DNA of 39,026 nucleotides from a virus (IMGVR_UViG_3300012685_000010:1-39026), one strand, 5' to 3'; positions 30,273 to 37,252 are shown, counted from the stretch's first letter. Notes: generated by a model from the sequence alone, not told the origin. Numbers and translations: made by a program.

Positions 30273-31144
30273 GATGATTGTTTCCTCTGCTCGAAATTCT
30301 CAAGCGCCCATACGGGCGGACTCGCCCATGCAATCTGCTTCGAATACCCAGGCCATTTGCCGCTGTCGAGACACTGTCGCCAAAGCTTCGAGGCGAATTC
30401 GCACTTCTGCTGCCCAAGATCCAGCATCATCGGATCGACGCCGACGAGCGAGCAGGCGAATGGCTCGGTGCGCTCCTGGACAAGGAAGATGAAATCCGCA
30501 TCTTTCCCAGCGGTAACCGTTGTCGCATACGCCTCAACATAATGCGCGGCTTGCACGTCGTAGCCCATCGCGATGATCTGGCGGGAGAACGAGAGAGGGT
30601 CCGCTGTCTCGGTCGATTTGTAGTCGAGCAGAATCGGCCGATCGCGCGCCTGCAGATCGAAACGCGCGCGCTTCCAAATCCCGCCAGCCTGCCAGATCAC
30701 CGTGCGCTCGGCGAAGCAGTCTTCAATCTGCAATTCCAACTCGGATTTTGCAAGAAATGATTTCGCAATCTCGACCATCTTGCGGACGGCACCGACATGC
30801 TTTGAAAGTAGCGGTAATTTGCCAGCTGCTCGAATCTCATCACGCGCGTCTTTTGCAGCATTCGTGCGCCAATCCTTGAATTCGCACTCGACCATCCGAT
30901 CGTCGCCCTCGAGCAGCAACGAGTGCGCGGCTGAGCCGCGGTCGAAGTCTTCGGACTCTTCCGGACGGTGATTTGGATTCAGGCGCGGGCTAGCAAACCA
31001 AGCATGCATCGGGCTCTGGTTCACGAGGATCTTCGCGATCGACGAGGAAAGGCTAGGCGTCGGCGCCGGATCAGCGTGATAGTCGCTCGCGGGCATGGCC
31101 TCGTAAACACTCACGCCGTTGTGACAGACTGCGACGATGCTCAC
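30269..31144 (-). CDS. RecE/exonuclease VIII-like PD-(D/E)XK nuclease
   Basis: A 291-aa protein with the exonuclease VIII C-terminal domain pattern. The N-terminal SLSSSIAKILVNQSPMHAWF precedes GSAAHSLLLEG, then RFDLQ (Asp163), ILLDYKSTE (Asp174-x-Lys176) and YDVQAAHYVEA (Gln198). These are the PD-(D/E)XK catalytic residues and the RecB-type Q motif. It would resect double-stranded DNA ends to feed the ATPase encoded next. GTG start with GGGAG four bases upstream, at the edge of the structured non-coding region. Confidence 0.88.
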   Translation of the reverse strand: MSIVAVCHNGVSVYEAMPASDYHADPAPTPSLSSSIAKILVNQSPMHAWFASPRLNPNHRPEESEDFDRGSAAHSLLLEGDDRMVECEFKDWRTNAAKDARDEIRAAGKLPLLSKHVGAVRKMVEIAKSFLAKSELELQIEDCFAERTVIWQAGGIWKRARFDLQARDRPILLDYKSTETADPLSFSRQIIAMGYDVQAAHYVEAYATTVTAGKDADFIFLVQERTEPFACSLVGVDPMMLDLGQQKCEFASKLWRQCLDSGKWPGYSKQIAWASPPVWALENFEQRKQSS

Positions 31145-31386
31145 GTCTCTCCCTTTCGAACGTTGCCGCTGCGGCCCGCGGCCGGGTCAAGTCCGCGTCT
31201 CTCCGCGGTGTCAAGCCTTGAGTGCGTCCTACTGGCTCGGCTTTGTCCGCGATTGCTGTCGACGCTCCAGTTCTCACGGCGACGGCATTCCCCGTGAGAC
31301 AGCCCTCTGTCCGCTGCCGCTGAGCCAATTCGTTGCCGTCTCTCCGGCTGTCAAGCCGTTCTGTGGTCTACTGGCCCCAGGCTTTC
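31145..31386. other. Structured non-coding region (possible origin or control region)
   Basis: This 242-base gap inside the early gene chain has no convincing gene. Two diverged 51-base direct repeats lie at 31196-31246 and 31337-31387. Both include CGTCTCTCCG, TGTCAAGCC and CTACTGGC; between them an 8-bp inverted repeat, TCTCACGG (31272-31279) / CCGTGAGA (31292-31299), is centred near 31285. A third CGTCTCTCC at 31144-31152 carries the ribosome site of the exonuclease gene. On the minus strand both repeats contain TTGACA, but no -10 follows. Confidence 0.55.
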
Positions 31387-31530
31387 TCACGCCGCCATTA
31401 CCGCGTCACCACTCCCGCCGGCATAGTTCAGGGACATCCCGCCGGATGCGATGCAGAGGCTCACGCCAGCACCCAACTCCAATTTCATTGGGGCCCGTGA
31501 ACATACGTCCCTCGCAGAATTCCAATGCAT
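31387..31530 (-). CDS. Small hypothetical protein (47 aa)
   Basis: ATG at 31530 overlaps the upstream stop (ATGA). The product has a mixed N-terminus (HWNSARDVCSRAPMKLELGA) and a Gly/Ala-rich end. Kept on the strength of the coupling pattern; it could be spurious. Confidence 0.4.
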   Translation of the reverse strand: MHWNSARDVCSRAPMKLELGAGVSLCIASGGMSLNYAGGSGDAVMAA

Positions 31531-31766
31531 CACCGCCGCGCTCTCCCACTCCCGCCCAGGCACACGATGCGCCCGTCGTCGACTGCCACATATGCAGCCT
31601 GCGCTGCGCCGCACTGCTCGGCTGCAAGAACGCGGCGGGCACGCTCGTCTGATCTCGTGACCCAGCCGGCCCAGGCTAGGAGCAGCGCGAGCAGCGCCAG
31701 GATCGCGATCGCCCCGAGCAGCTGCTCGACGGTGCTGTCTTTGTCGGGCTCGCTATAGCGGCTCAT
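31530..31766 (-). CDS. Single-span membrane protein (78 aa)
   Basis: ATG at 31766 overlaps the upstream stop (ATGA) and is preferred to the ATG at 31781. The polar N-terminus (SRYSEPDKDSTVEQ) precedes one transmembrane segment (LLGAIAILALLALLLAWAGW) and a basic, Ala-rich C-terminus with two Cys. No family recognised. Confidence 0.6.
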   Translation of the reverse strand: MSRYSEPDKDSTVEQLLGAIAILALLALLLAWAGWVTRSDERARRVLAAEQCGAAQAAYVAVDDGRIVCLGGSGRARR

Positions 31767-32074
31767 TGATGGTGTAGCCATTTGCGAACGGCCTCCAGTT
31801 TTTCGACGGAGCGATTTTGTATCATCGCATTCGAGACATCTTCTGCGTTGCAAAGAAGCACTATCGCAGCTCGCACATCGCCCAGTTCTTGTTCAAGCAT
31901 TGAACGATTATCAATTTGCTTATTTGTTCGAACAGTCGGATCAACGGAGTCATATCCGTGCCGCAGAATTTTCCCGATCGCGTGTAACGCTTCGCCCATT
32001 TCTTCGGCGAGCAATGCTAGACGCTCAATCTCAGCATCGGACAAATGATTATCGAAGATGGCCCTCATCAGCAT
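31763..32074 (-). CDS. MazG-like NTP pyrophosphohydrolase
   Basis: A 103-aa all-alpha protein with the MazG-superfamily metal-binding signature: EEMGEAL (E25-x-x-E28) on one helix and EQELGDV (E63-x-x-D66) on the next, with an IGKILRHGYDS stretch between. These enzymes hydrolyse (d)NTPs to monophosphates; phage versions are proposed to clean the nucleotide pool or lower (p)ppGpp-type signals. An alternative start at 32068 gives a TGATG junction. It is coupled to both neighbours. Confidence 0.75.
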   Translation of the reverse strand: MLMRAIFDNHLSDAEIERLALLAEEMGEALHAIGKILRHGYDSVDPTVRTNKQIDNRSMLEQELGDVRAAIVLLCNAEDVSNAMIQNRSVEKLEAVRKWLHHQ

Positions 32075-32250
32075 TTCATCCCATCATCCGGCAGTCTTCC
32101 AATCAGCTCGTCGAAGTCCTCGACCGTCACCATGTAGTCCTGGTCGATCAGCCAATCGGCAAGCAGTAGCCGCTGCTCAGCAGTCAGCCTGGCCAAGCGA
32201 TCGGCGATCTGGTCGCGCAGATCACGGCGGAGGAGGGCGCCGACGGTCAA
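32068..32250 (-). CDS. Small acidic helical protein (60 aa)
   Basis: TTG at 32250 overlaps the upstream stop (TTGA). Helical and charged (RDQIADRLARLTAEQRLLLA, then DYMVTVEDFDELIGRLPDDG). No family recognised. Could act as a small regulator, but there is no evidence. Confidence 0.5.
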   Translation of the reverse strand: MTVGALLRRDLRDQIADRLARLTAEQRLLLADWLIDQDYMVTVEDFDELIGRLPDDGMKC

Positions 32251-32498
32251 GGCCGCACTCCCAATCCGGCCTCGATCTGATCCTTTAGGCGCTCAACTTC
32301 TTCGCGCACAATGCGACGCACATCTTGTTCTGATAATGGAACGACGCCTTTAGCCCAGTCACTAACATTGCCGCCGTAATAGCGCGGGCGATAATCAGGG
32401 CCATGCGTGCATTCTTCGTGGTAGCACAAGCCGCCGACTTGGACGAACGCTGACATAGGTCTCCCACAGTACTGGCACATTAGTGGGCCTATGCTCAC
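32247..32498 (-). CDS. Small zinc-binding protein (83 aa)
   Basis: GTG at 32498 overlaps the upstream stop. C-x2-C (MCQYCGRPM) followed by CYHEECTHG makes a likely zinc site, then PLSEQDVRRIVREEVERLKD forms an amphipathic helix. Function unknown. Confidence 0.6.
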   Translation of the reverse strand: MSIGPLMCQYCGRPMSAFVQVGGLCYHEECTHGPDYRPRYYGGNVSDWAKGVVPLSEQDVRRIVREEVERLKDQIEAGLGVRP

Positions 32499-32971
32499 GT
32501 CGCCTCCTTCGTCGGAGTTTCGAGCATGGCGGCGTCGATAGCCGCATCCATTTCGGCATCAGGTGCCATCACGTCATCGTTCCACTCGGCGAATAGATCA
32601 ACTTTGCGCCCGTCTTGCATCGTCCATTTGCCGCCGGTCCTGCGCAGCCACCGATACCTCGCCGCGTCCTTCGCATCGGCTGGCGGAGCGGCGATATGAG
32701 CATTGACCCACGAGACGAAATCCTCCGCCTCTGCTCGATCCTTCCCAACTTCCAGTCCGTCGAATCCGTTACCTTTGATGATCGGTCGCTCATCTGCGCT
32801 GTAATGCTTAACTATGAACGGCGCCGCCACCGGCTCCGCATCGGGCCGCGCTGCACGATCGGCAAGGACGGCGGCAGTGGCATAACGTTCGGCCATTTCG
32901 ATCGTGAGCAAACGACCTGGCCCATCTACGTAAGAGTCGATAAACGGCAGATCGACGTGGGTGGCGGTCAT
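32495..32971 (-). CDS. Hypothetical early protein (158 aa)
   Basis: ATGA coupled on both sides. Contains the recurrent phage segment DAKDAARYRWLRRTGGKW, an acidic C-terminus (DAEMDAAIDAAMLE) and AEAEDFVSWVNAHI. The DAARYRWLR motif is widespread in proteobacterial phages without assigned function. Confidence 0.65.
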   Translation of the reverse strand: MTATHVDLPFIDSYVDGPGRLLTIEMAERYATAAVLADRAARPDAEPVAAPFIVKHYSADERPIIKGNGFDGLEVGKDRAEAEDFVSWVNAHIAAPPADAKDAARYRWLRRTGGKWTMQDGRKVDLFAEWNDDVMAPDAEMDAAIDAAMLETPTKEAT

Positions 32972-33189
32972 ACTTGATCCTTTAATGCACGGATAGTTTC
33001 AGCTACCGACATTTCGCCCCACTCATCAGCAATTTTCGCCGCAGCTTCTAGCCCGGCACGGTAGGCGGCGGCGCGAAGGTCGTGCAACTGTTGCAAACTA
33101 TTTATCTTTAGCGGATGACCGAAGTGTGTCAGCAACAAATTAGGCGTTGGCAGCGGGACTTCGACATCAAGATTGACTGGGATAGCCAT
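32968..33189 (-). CDS. Small hypothetical protein (73 aa)
   Basis: ATG at 33189, two bases after the upstream stop; longer in-frame readings overlap the previous gene and are rejected. Beta-like N-terminus (IPVNLDVEVPLPTPNLLL) and helical C-terminus (AAYRAGLEAAAKIADEWGEM). The helix resembles an element seen in many small phage proteins (AGLEAAAxIAD). Function unknown. Confidence 0.6.
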   Translation of the reverse strand: MAIPVNLDVEVPLPTPNLLLTHFGHPLKINSLQQLHDLRAAAYRAGLEAAAKIADEWGEMSVAETIRALKDQV

Positions 33190-33191
33190 AT

Positions 33192-33578
33192 CTACTCCAT
33201 CGCCACCGCAACTTGATTCATGATCGGCGCTGGTAGCTGACGCCAAATATCTTCCCGGCGATACTCCTGCCCCAGTCGCGGCCCCTTGCGCCGGTCGGTC
33301 AGGCACTCCGATGCCCGTCGCCGCAGCTCGGCCACCATCAGCTGCAGCCGGTCCTCGGCGCGCCGCACGTAATCGCCGGCCTCTTCGGACTCCCACGAGC
33401 GTTTCCCGCGGCGGCGCTCGACCTCCAGCGTTGCGTCGAACGCGGCCTGCTTTTCCCTGAGCAGATCGCGGGCAAGCTTGACCATATCGCCAAGCTTGGC
33501 CGTCGACCAGTACGCGAACGTCGGCGCTGGGCGGAACGCCTGCGGCTCTCCTAGTTCGTACGTGGCGAGGACGTTCAC
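33192..33578 (-). CDS. Basic helical hypothetical protein (128 aa)
   Basis: GTG at 33578 overlaps the upstream stop. Rich in Arg and Glu with coiled segments (LLREKQAAFDATLEVERRRG, then RRAEDRLQLMVAELRRRASE). No family recognised. Confidence 0.6.
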   Translation of the reverse strand: MNVLATYELGEPQAFRPAPTFAYWSTAKLGDMVKLARDLLREKQAAFDATLEVERRRGKRSWESEEAGDYVRRAEDRLQLMVAELRRRASECLTDRRKGPRLGQEYRREDIWRQLPAPIMNQVAVAME

Positions 33579-33859
33579 GCGGCCTCCTTGCTCTCGGCGC
33601 CCGTGGCTTTGGCGATTGCGGCGCGTGCTTGGCGCATGAATGAAACCGATTCCGGCATCAACGCGTCGACTTCAATGCAGAGAAGCAGATCGTCGAGCGC
33701 TTGCAATAGATCGGGGGCGGCGGCGATCAGGCGGGCGTTTGCGCATATTTCCAGATCTGGTCGGGCGATAGCGATCGAGCAATCGACGACCAGAGAGTCA
33801 TCCTTAGCGAAAACATCCGATCCGTCTATATGCCACGGCCCGGTCGTGTGCGCGCTCAT
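33575..33859 (-). CDS. Widespread small phage protein (94 aa)
   Basis: The pattern HTTGPWHIDG ... VVDCSIAIARPD ... NARLIAAAPDLLQALDDLL is a widely distributed phage/prophage family recognised by its GPWH start and NARLIAAAP motif. Function not assigned. ATGA coupled. Confidence 0.75.
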   Translation of the reverse strand: MSAHTTGPWHIDGSDVFAKDDSLVVDCSIAIARPDLEICANARLIAAAPDLLQALDDLLLCIEVDALMPESVSFMRQARAAIAKATGAESKEAA

Positions 33860-34056
33860 CCCTGCTCCTTCGCTGAATATTCATCGTCGTCGCGTCTGGC
33901 TTGATGCCGTTCGTCTTCCGAATCTTCACGTTGCTTGGCAAGCATCACCTCGTCGAAGTCCTCACCGTCCTCGTAGTATTCCGACGCTTCCTGGCCGTCA
34001 TAGGCGGCCTGAGCGTTGTTCATCGCGCGAAGTTCAGAGTAGTAGTCCATGGTCAT
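33856..34056 (-). CDS. Acidic hypothetical protein (66 aa)
   Basis: Very acidic (YYEDGEDFDEVMLAKQRED, then DSEDERHQARRDDDEY). The composition might mimic nucleic acid, but there is no specific motif. ATGA coupled on both sides. Confidence 0.55.
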   Translation of the reverse strand: MTMDYYSELRAMNNAQAAYDGQEASEYYEDGEDFDEVMLAKQREDSEDERHQARRDDDEYSAKEQG

Positions 34057-34229
34057 TTTTGTCCTTCTGCGTCAACTCGCTTTTTAATTTCTGCATCGAG
34101 ATCCCACAATCGTTTTATGCAACGCTCGTATGCAAATTTGCTTGCTGTTATATGAACCATGCTATCGACTGCTTTGTACTCTTGCTCTAATTCTTGTTCA
34201 GTCATACCAGATAGCGGCTTGTCGCTCAT
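34053..34229 (-). CDS. Small helical protein (58 aa)
   Basis: ATG at 34229 overlaps the upstream stop (ATGA); an ATG two codons earlier is also possible. Helical and charged (MTEQELEQEYKAVDSMVHIT, then RLWDLDAEIKKRVDAEGQK). AT-richer than neighbours. No family recognised. Confidence 0.55.
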   Translation of the reverse strand: MSDKPLSGMTEQELEQEYKAVDSMVHITASKFAYERCIKRLWDLDAEIKKRVDAEGQK

Positions 34230-34465
34230 TTGCACAGTTCCTGTACCTCAGAGATGCAGTCGATCACCGCTTCCTCGATGCTGTCATCGTTCTTGTCCGC
34301 ATAGGCGCGCGCGAATATGCCGATAGTGCAGCCGCCTTCGATCAGATCGACTTCGACTTGGATGCGATTGCGGGCGGCTGGATACAAGCGCACCCGATAT
34401 TCGCTGCCGTCGAACTCGATCAAGTCTTTGTCGCAGATGTGCATCGGGGAGATGAACTGAGTCAT
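34226..34465 (-). CDS. Small beta-rich protein (79 aa)
   Basis: Coupled to both neighbours. Strand-rich (SEYRVRLYPAARNRIQVEVD, then GCTIGIFARAYADK) with an acidic helix at the end. No family recognised. Confidence 0.55.
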   Translation of the reverse strand: MTQFISPMHICDKDLIEFDGSEYRVRLYPAARNRIQVEVDLIEGGCTIGIFARAYADKNDDSIEEAVIDCISEVQELCK

Positions 34466-34776
34466 GAATTGTCATTCTTAATGATCTGAATTCCGTATCC
34501 GCCATGCTGATCGAACCAGCCACATTCGACTATGTCAGTAATCACTTTTTCTGGCTTTGGCTTAGCGAGATGCGCGCACCTTTGGTGATACCAACCACCA
34601 CCCGTATCGCCGCAAGCTGTCTCCAAAGGTTGGAACCCGTGTCCGCATACATCACAGGGCCGTTGCCAAGCTAGGCATAGTGATGCCATCAGTTCCTCTT
34701 GGCGCTGGACCTTGGCTTCGACCTCCAATGGATCGCGCTTGCCCCACGCGGGGCGGTCGTTTTCTTCGTCTCTCAT
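34462..34776 (-). CDS. Zinc-finger-like hypothetical protein (104 aa)
   Basis: The start is set at ATG 34776 because it overlaps the stop of the small gene at 34773-34949 (ATGA). An N-terminal charged helix (EVEAKVQRQEELMASLCLAW) precedes PCDVCGHGF ... CGDTGGGWYHQRCAH, a likely zinc-binding site. No family recognised. Confidence 0.6.
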   Translation of the reverse strand: MRDEENDRPAWGKRDPLEVEAKVQRQEELMASLCLAWQRPCDVCGHGFQPLETACGDTGGGWYHQRCAHLAKPKPEKVITDIVECGWFDQHGGYGIQIIKNDNS

Positions 34777-34949
34777 GCGGCTGTCCATAGTTGAAGGATC
34801 AAGTCGCCGATCGCTTCTTCCTCGGTCGCACCGTAGCCGACCGGGCAATGCGCATCCGGAGCGCCGTCATAGGTGTCGCTGTCGATCGCGACCCAATCGA
34901 AGTCCCGGATCGGGATCGGCTTGGCCCAGTATTCGGTGCTGATCTTCAC
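34773..34949 (-). CDS. Small phage protein (58 aa)
   Basis: GTG at 34949 with GGGAG 8 bases upstream; the stop overlaps the next ATG. The sequence KISTEYWAKPIPIRDFDWVA, then YDGAPDAHCPVGYGATEEEA, fits a recurrent small phage protein family with a P-IP-x-R-x-FDW start and a G-x-GATE-x-EAI end. Function unknown. Confidence 0.7.
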   Translation of the reverse strand: MKISTEYWAKPIPIRDFDWVAIDSDTYDGAPDAHCPVGYGATEEEAIGDLILQLWTAA

Positions 34950-34952
34950 TGC

Positions 34953-35123
34953 CTACACTCCCAGCAGAATCAGTCTCGCCACGGAGAGCGGCGCGCCGAC
35001 CGAGTGCAGATACCGCGCGGCCTCGAACATGCTCGCCGCAGCCAGCAGCGTGGCGAAGTAGGCGGCCTCCGACCACAGCGCGAGGTTCGCAGAGTTCCAC
35101 AGGCGTTCGAAAGATGGCTTCAT
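34953..35123 (-). CDS. Small hydrophobic protein, first gene of the early chain (56 aa)
   Basis: ATG at 35123 with AGGAG (35136-35132) 8 bases upstream. The peptide starts KPSFERLWNSANLALWSEAA and has a hydrophobic middle (AYFATLLAAASMF). It is the first gene behind the minus-strand promoter at 35163-35190. No family recognised. Confidence 0.65.
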   Translation of the reverse strand: MKPSFERLWNSANLALWSEAAYFATLLAAASMFEAARYLHSVGAPLSVARLILLGV

Positions 35124-35162
35124 GGGGCGGGCTCCTGCTTGCGTTTAGATTCGATATGACGG

Positions 35163-35190
35163 ACAATACGCCTGTTTTGGCAGATGTCAA
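35163..35190 (-). promoter_or_regulatory. Sigma-70-type promoter of the minus-strand early chain
   Basis: On the minus strand a perfect -35 TTGACA (35190-35185) is followed after 16 bases by -10 TATTGT (35168-35163). Transcription would start near 35156, with AGGAG and the first ATG at 35123 downstream. The -35 overlaps the start codon of the divergent HTH gene, so the HTH product bound near its own start could shut this promoter. Confidence 0.7.
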
Positions 35191-35423
35191 CAACCATGAA
35201 CCATCCAATTATAGAACAAGTCCGGGCCAGTTTGGCAGATCGCAAGGGCGGGGCCACCCTGGCCACGATCCGGGATGCCACGGGGATCGACGTCGGTACT
35301 CTGTCCAGGCTGCAGCGCAATGGCACTCCCAGGCTGTCGGTCGAGACGGCGGCCGCCCTGCTCGGCTACTTCGGCTATGAGCTGCGCGCGGTCAGGGTCC
35401 GGGCCCGCCCCAGCAAGGCGTGA
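35184..35423 (+). CDS. Small HTH DNA-binding regulator (Cro-like position)
   Basis: A 79-aa protein with a helix-turn-helix segment ATLATIRDATGIDVGTLSRL, followed by NGTPRLSVETAAALLGYFGY, typical of XRE/Cro-type small regulators. ATG at 35184 overlaps the -35 of the divergent promoter; ATG at 35196 is an alternative. As first gene of the plus-strand early region next to a divergent promoter it most likely sets the balance between the two transcripts. No CI-type partner repressor was recognised. Confidence 0.75.
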   Translation: MSTTMNHPIIEQVRASLADRKGGATLATIRDATGIDVGTLSRLQRNGTPRLSVETAAALLGYFGYELRAVRVRARPSKA

Positions 35424-35478
35424 TCCCGTCCCAGGCAATATAGCGCCGCTGTAGGCTTTGCCTTGCAGACGGGCCTGA

Positions 35479-35507
35479 TTGTCTCGGCGTAGTGTCTAGG
35501 GCACAAT
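35479..35507 (+). promoter_or_regulatory. Candidate plus-strand promoter before the ProQ-like gene
   Basis: TTGTCT (35479-35484) and CACAAT (35502-35507) are separated by 17 bases, each matching 4 of 6 consensus positions. Start would be near 35514, ahead of the inverted repeat at 35540-35561 and the gene at 35595. It lies in the 171-base gap between the HTH gene and the ProQ-like gene. Confidence 0.4.
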
Positions 35508-35539
35508 CTTTCTTGCGGGTTATGCGGTCGATCGCCGCC

Positions 35540-35561
35540 GCGTGATGCCTTCACATCACGC
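35540..35561. promoter_or_regulatory. 8-bp inverted repeat in the leader of the ProQ-like gene
   Basis: GCGTGATG (35540-35547) and CATCACGC (35554-35561) are perfect complements around CCTTCA. It could be an operator for the HTH protein or an RNA hairpin in the leader, which would be attractive because the next gene encodes a ProQ-type RNA binder and such proteins bind stem-loops. Confidence 0.5.
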
Positions 35562-35594
35562 ACCCGTCCACATCTGACCTGAAGGGGTCTCGCC

Positions 35595-35987
35595 ATGGCA
35601 GTGGTTTCGGAAGCGCCAAATCGTTCCATTTTGAAGCTGCCGCAGAAATCTCCTGCCGCATCACCACCAACGCGCAAGCAAGTCGCCGACAACAGGGCCA
35701 AGAAAATGGCCGAGGTGATTGATTGGCTGCGCACGTTACCGTGCTGCGAAACTGTTCAACCACTTGCCATCGGTATCCACGCGCGGCTCTCGCACCTACG
35801 ATCACGCACTGGTACGCGAATCAGCGTGAGCTCGCTGCGGCGCGCATTGAAGTGGTGGACGGCACAGAGAAGTTACATTGCTGCGCTGGCGGCGGATGGC
35901 TCGCAGCGAGTTGATGTAGATGGGCAAATCGTCGGGCCCGTATCGGAGGCTCATCGGACATTGGCGCGTTCAATGCTTGCCGACTGA
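35595..35987 (+). CDS. ProQ/FinO-like RNA-binding protein
   Basis: A 130-aa protein. After a basic, Pro-rich N-terminus it carries the ProQ/FinO domain pattern: PLAIGIHARLSHLRS, then SSLRRALKWWTAQRSYIAAL, then SQRVDVDGQIVGPVSEAHRT. The family binds structured RNA, stabilises transcripts and helps small RNA-mRNA pairing. It has no long C-terminal Tudor-like domain, resembling compact FinO-type proteins. It stands between the HTH regulator and the replication initiator, so it may regulate early or replication transcripts. Confidence 0.85.
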   Translation: MAVVSEAPNRSILKLPQKSPAASPPTRKQVADNRAKKMAEVIDWLRTLPCCETVQPLAIGIHARLSHLRSRTGTRISVSSLRRALKWWTAQRSYIAALAADGSQRVDVDGQIVGPVSEAHRTLARSMLAD

Positions 35988-35999
35988 AAGCACCGGCAA

Positions 36000-36710
36000 G
36001 TGCCAGCGCCACCCTACTATCGGTTTTTCGTTGGCGATTACGTGCGCGATGCTGGGCATCTGTCTCTGCTCGAGCACGGCGCCTATCGGCGGCTGATCGA
36101 CCTCTACATGATCGGGAGCAAGCCGCTACCGTTCGACATGCCCCATCTATACCGTCTTTTGCACGCAACATCGAAGGAGGAGCAAGCCGCGGTCCAGGTG
36201 GTGGTCGAGGAATTCTTCAAAATGGACGGGCCGGTCCTGCGGCACAGGCGGTGCGATCGGGAGCTGTCGTGGCAACTGAAGCTTAAGGAAAATCAGAGTG
36301 ACCGGGCAAAAATTAGGTGGGAAAACGAACGTAAAGTCAATGAGTTACATGCCGTGGCAATGCCGCCGCATAGCCACGGCAATGCCATCCAGAACCAGAA
36401 CCAGAACCAGAGAAGTACCCCTGCTAATACTTTCAAACCTAGTTCTAAGGGGAGAGGTTCGCGTTTCACGCTCACCGCGCCGCCTGATGACTGGATTTCG
36501 TGGACTAGCGAGCACTTCCCAGGCACGTCAGTCGAACGAACCTTCGCCAGCTTCCGCGATTACTGGATCGCGATCCCAGGCGTGAAGGGGACCAAATTAG
36601 ACTGGCTCGCCACATGGCGTAATTGGGTGAGGCGCGATAATCCGACCAAAGGCGCCGATGCGGATGCCCAGTTAGTCGCATCGATCGAAAACGATCCGAG
36701 GTGCAAATGA
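36000..36710 (+). CDS. DUF1376-type replication initiator
   Basis: A 236-aa protein starting at GTG 36000. The N-terminal domain (PYYRFFVGDYVRDAGHLSLL then EHGAYRRLIDLYM) is the DUF1376/YdaU pattern common in phage replication proteins. A Gln/Asn/Ser-rich linker (NAIQNQNQNQRS) leads to a C-terminal motif, RDYWIAIPGVKGTKLDWLAT followed by WRNWVRR, typical of O-like initiators. It probably binds the replication origin and recruits the helicase loader encoded next. Overlaps the following gene. Confidence 0.8.
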   Translation: MPAPPYYRFFVGDYVRDAGHLSLLEHGAYRRLIDLYMIGSKPLPFDMPHLYRLLHATSKEEQAAVQVVVEEFFKMDGPVLRHRRCDRELSWQLKLKENQSDRAKIRWENERKVNELHAVAMPPHSHGNAIQNQNQNQRSTPANTFKPSSKGRGSRFTLTAPPDDWISWTSEHFPGTSVERTFASFRDYWIAIPGVKGTKLDWLATWRNWVRRDNPTKGADADAQLVASIENDPRCK

Positions 36711-37252
36711 CTCCGACCGACACGAAAACCCTGAAAGATCGCCTGACCGAGCTCGCCGATGCTGTCGGGTCGAAACCTGTCGGTGAAGCTGGCGCCAAAG
36801 GCTGGTACATCGCCCTCAAAGACTTCCCGCTCGAGGAAATTGTCGACTCGCTCGACCAATGGCTGCGCACAAAGCCGAAAATGCCGACCCCGAGTGACAT
36901 TCGTCTGATTCTCGCGGGGCGCCTCTCCGACCGCATCGAGCACCAAGCCATTGCCGACAAGTCGCAGTTTGCCGCCGGCGCTCAGCGCATTCTCACGGAT
37001 CGTCGGATCGGACAAGAACATCTTGCGAAGATCCGAGAAATTCTCTCGCGCAAGCCAGCTGAGCCGGATGACTGGTGGCACAAGCTCATGATTCGCTGGC
37101 GCGCTGGCGAGCAATTGGCTTGGATGCAGATGGTCAATACGCGCCTTGCTTGGGAAAAGAGCGGCAGACCACAGGAATGGGCGCCGCCAGGGACGCCAGA
37201 CGCCGAGCTGATCGCCGAGCGATCCGCAATCCAGGCCGAGGGCAACGCGTGA
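36707..37252 (+). CDS. Helicase-loader-type replication protein (probable)
   Basis: A 181-aa protein. ATG at 36707 overlaps the initiator stop (ATGA) and has GAGGTG upstream; GTG at 36701 is the alternative. The N-terminal half (GAKGWYIALKDFPLEEIVDS then WLRTKPKMPTPSDIRLILAG) has the small-domain pattern of phage helicase-loader or P-like proteins, with its conserved W-x-x-AL-x-DFP and P-x-P-x-DI elements. Function inferred from this and from the position after the initiator. Confidence 0.6.
   Translation: MTPTDTKTLKDRLTELADAVGSKPVGEAGAKGWYIALKDFPLEEIVDSLDQWLRTKPKMPTPSDIRLILAGRLSDRIEHQAIADKSQFAAGAQRILTDRRIGQEHLAKIREILSRKPAEPDDWWHKLMIRWRAGEQLAWMQMVNTRLAWEKSGRPQEWAPPGTPDAELIAERSAIQAEGNA

Noticed and set aside
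31071-31328. 85-aa minus-strand frame with a TTG start crossing the structured gap into the exonuclease gene
   Set aside because: It overlaps the exonuclease N-terminus, has a biased Arg-rich composition and no coupling to neighbours; the gap is better read as non-coding.
31185-31354. TTGACA/TTGACC elements on the minus strand as promoters for the exonuclease gene
   Set aside because: No acceptable -10 hexamer lies 15-19 bases downstream of any of the three; they are reported as parts of repeats instead.
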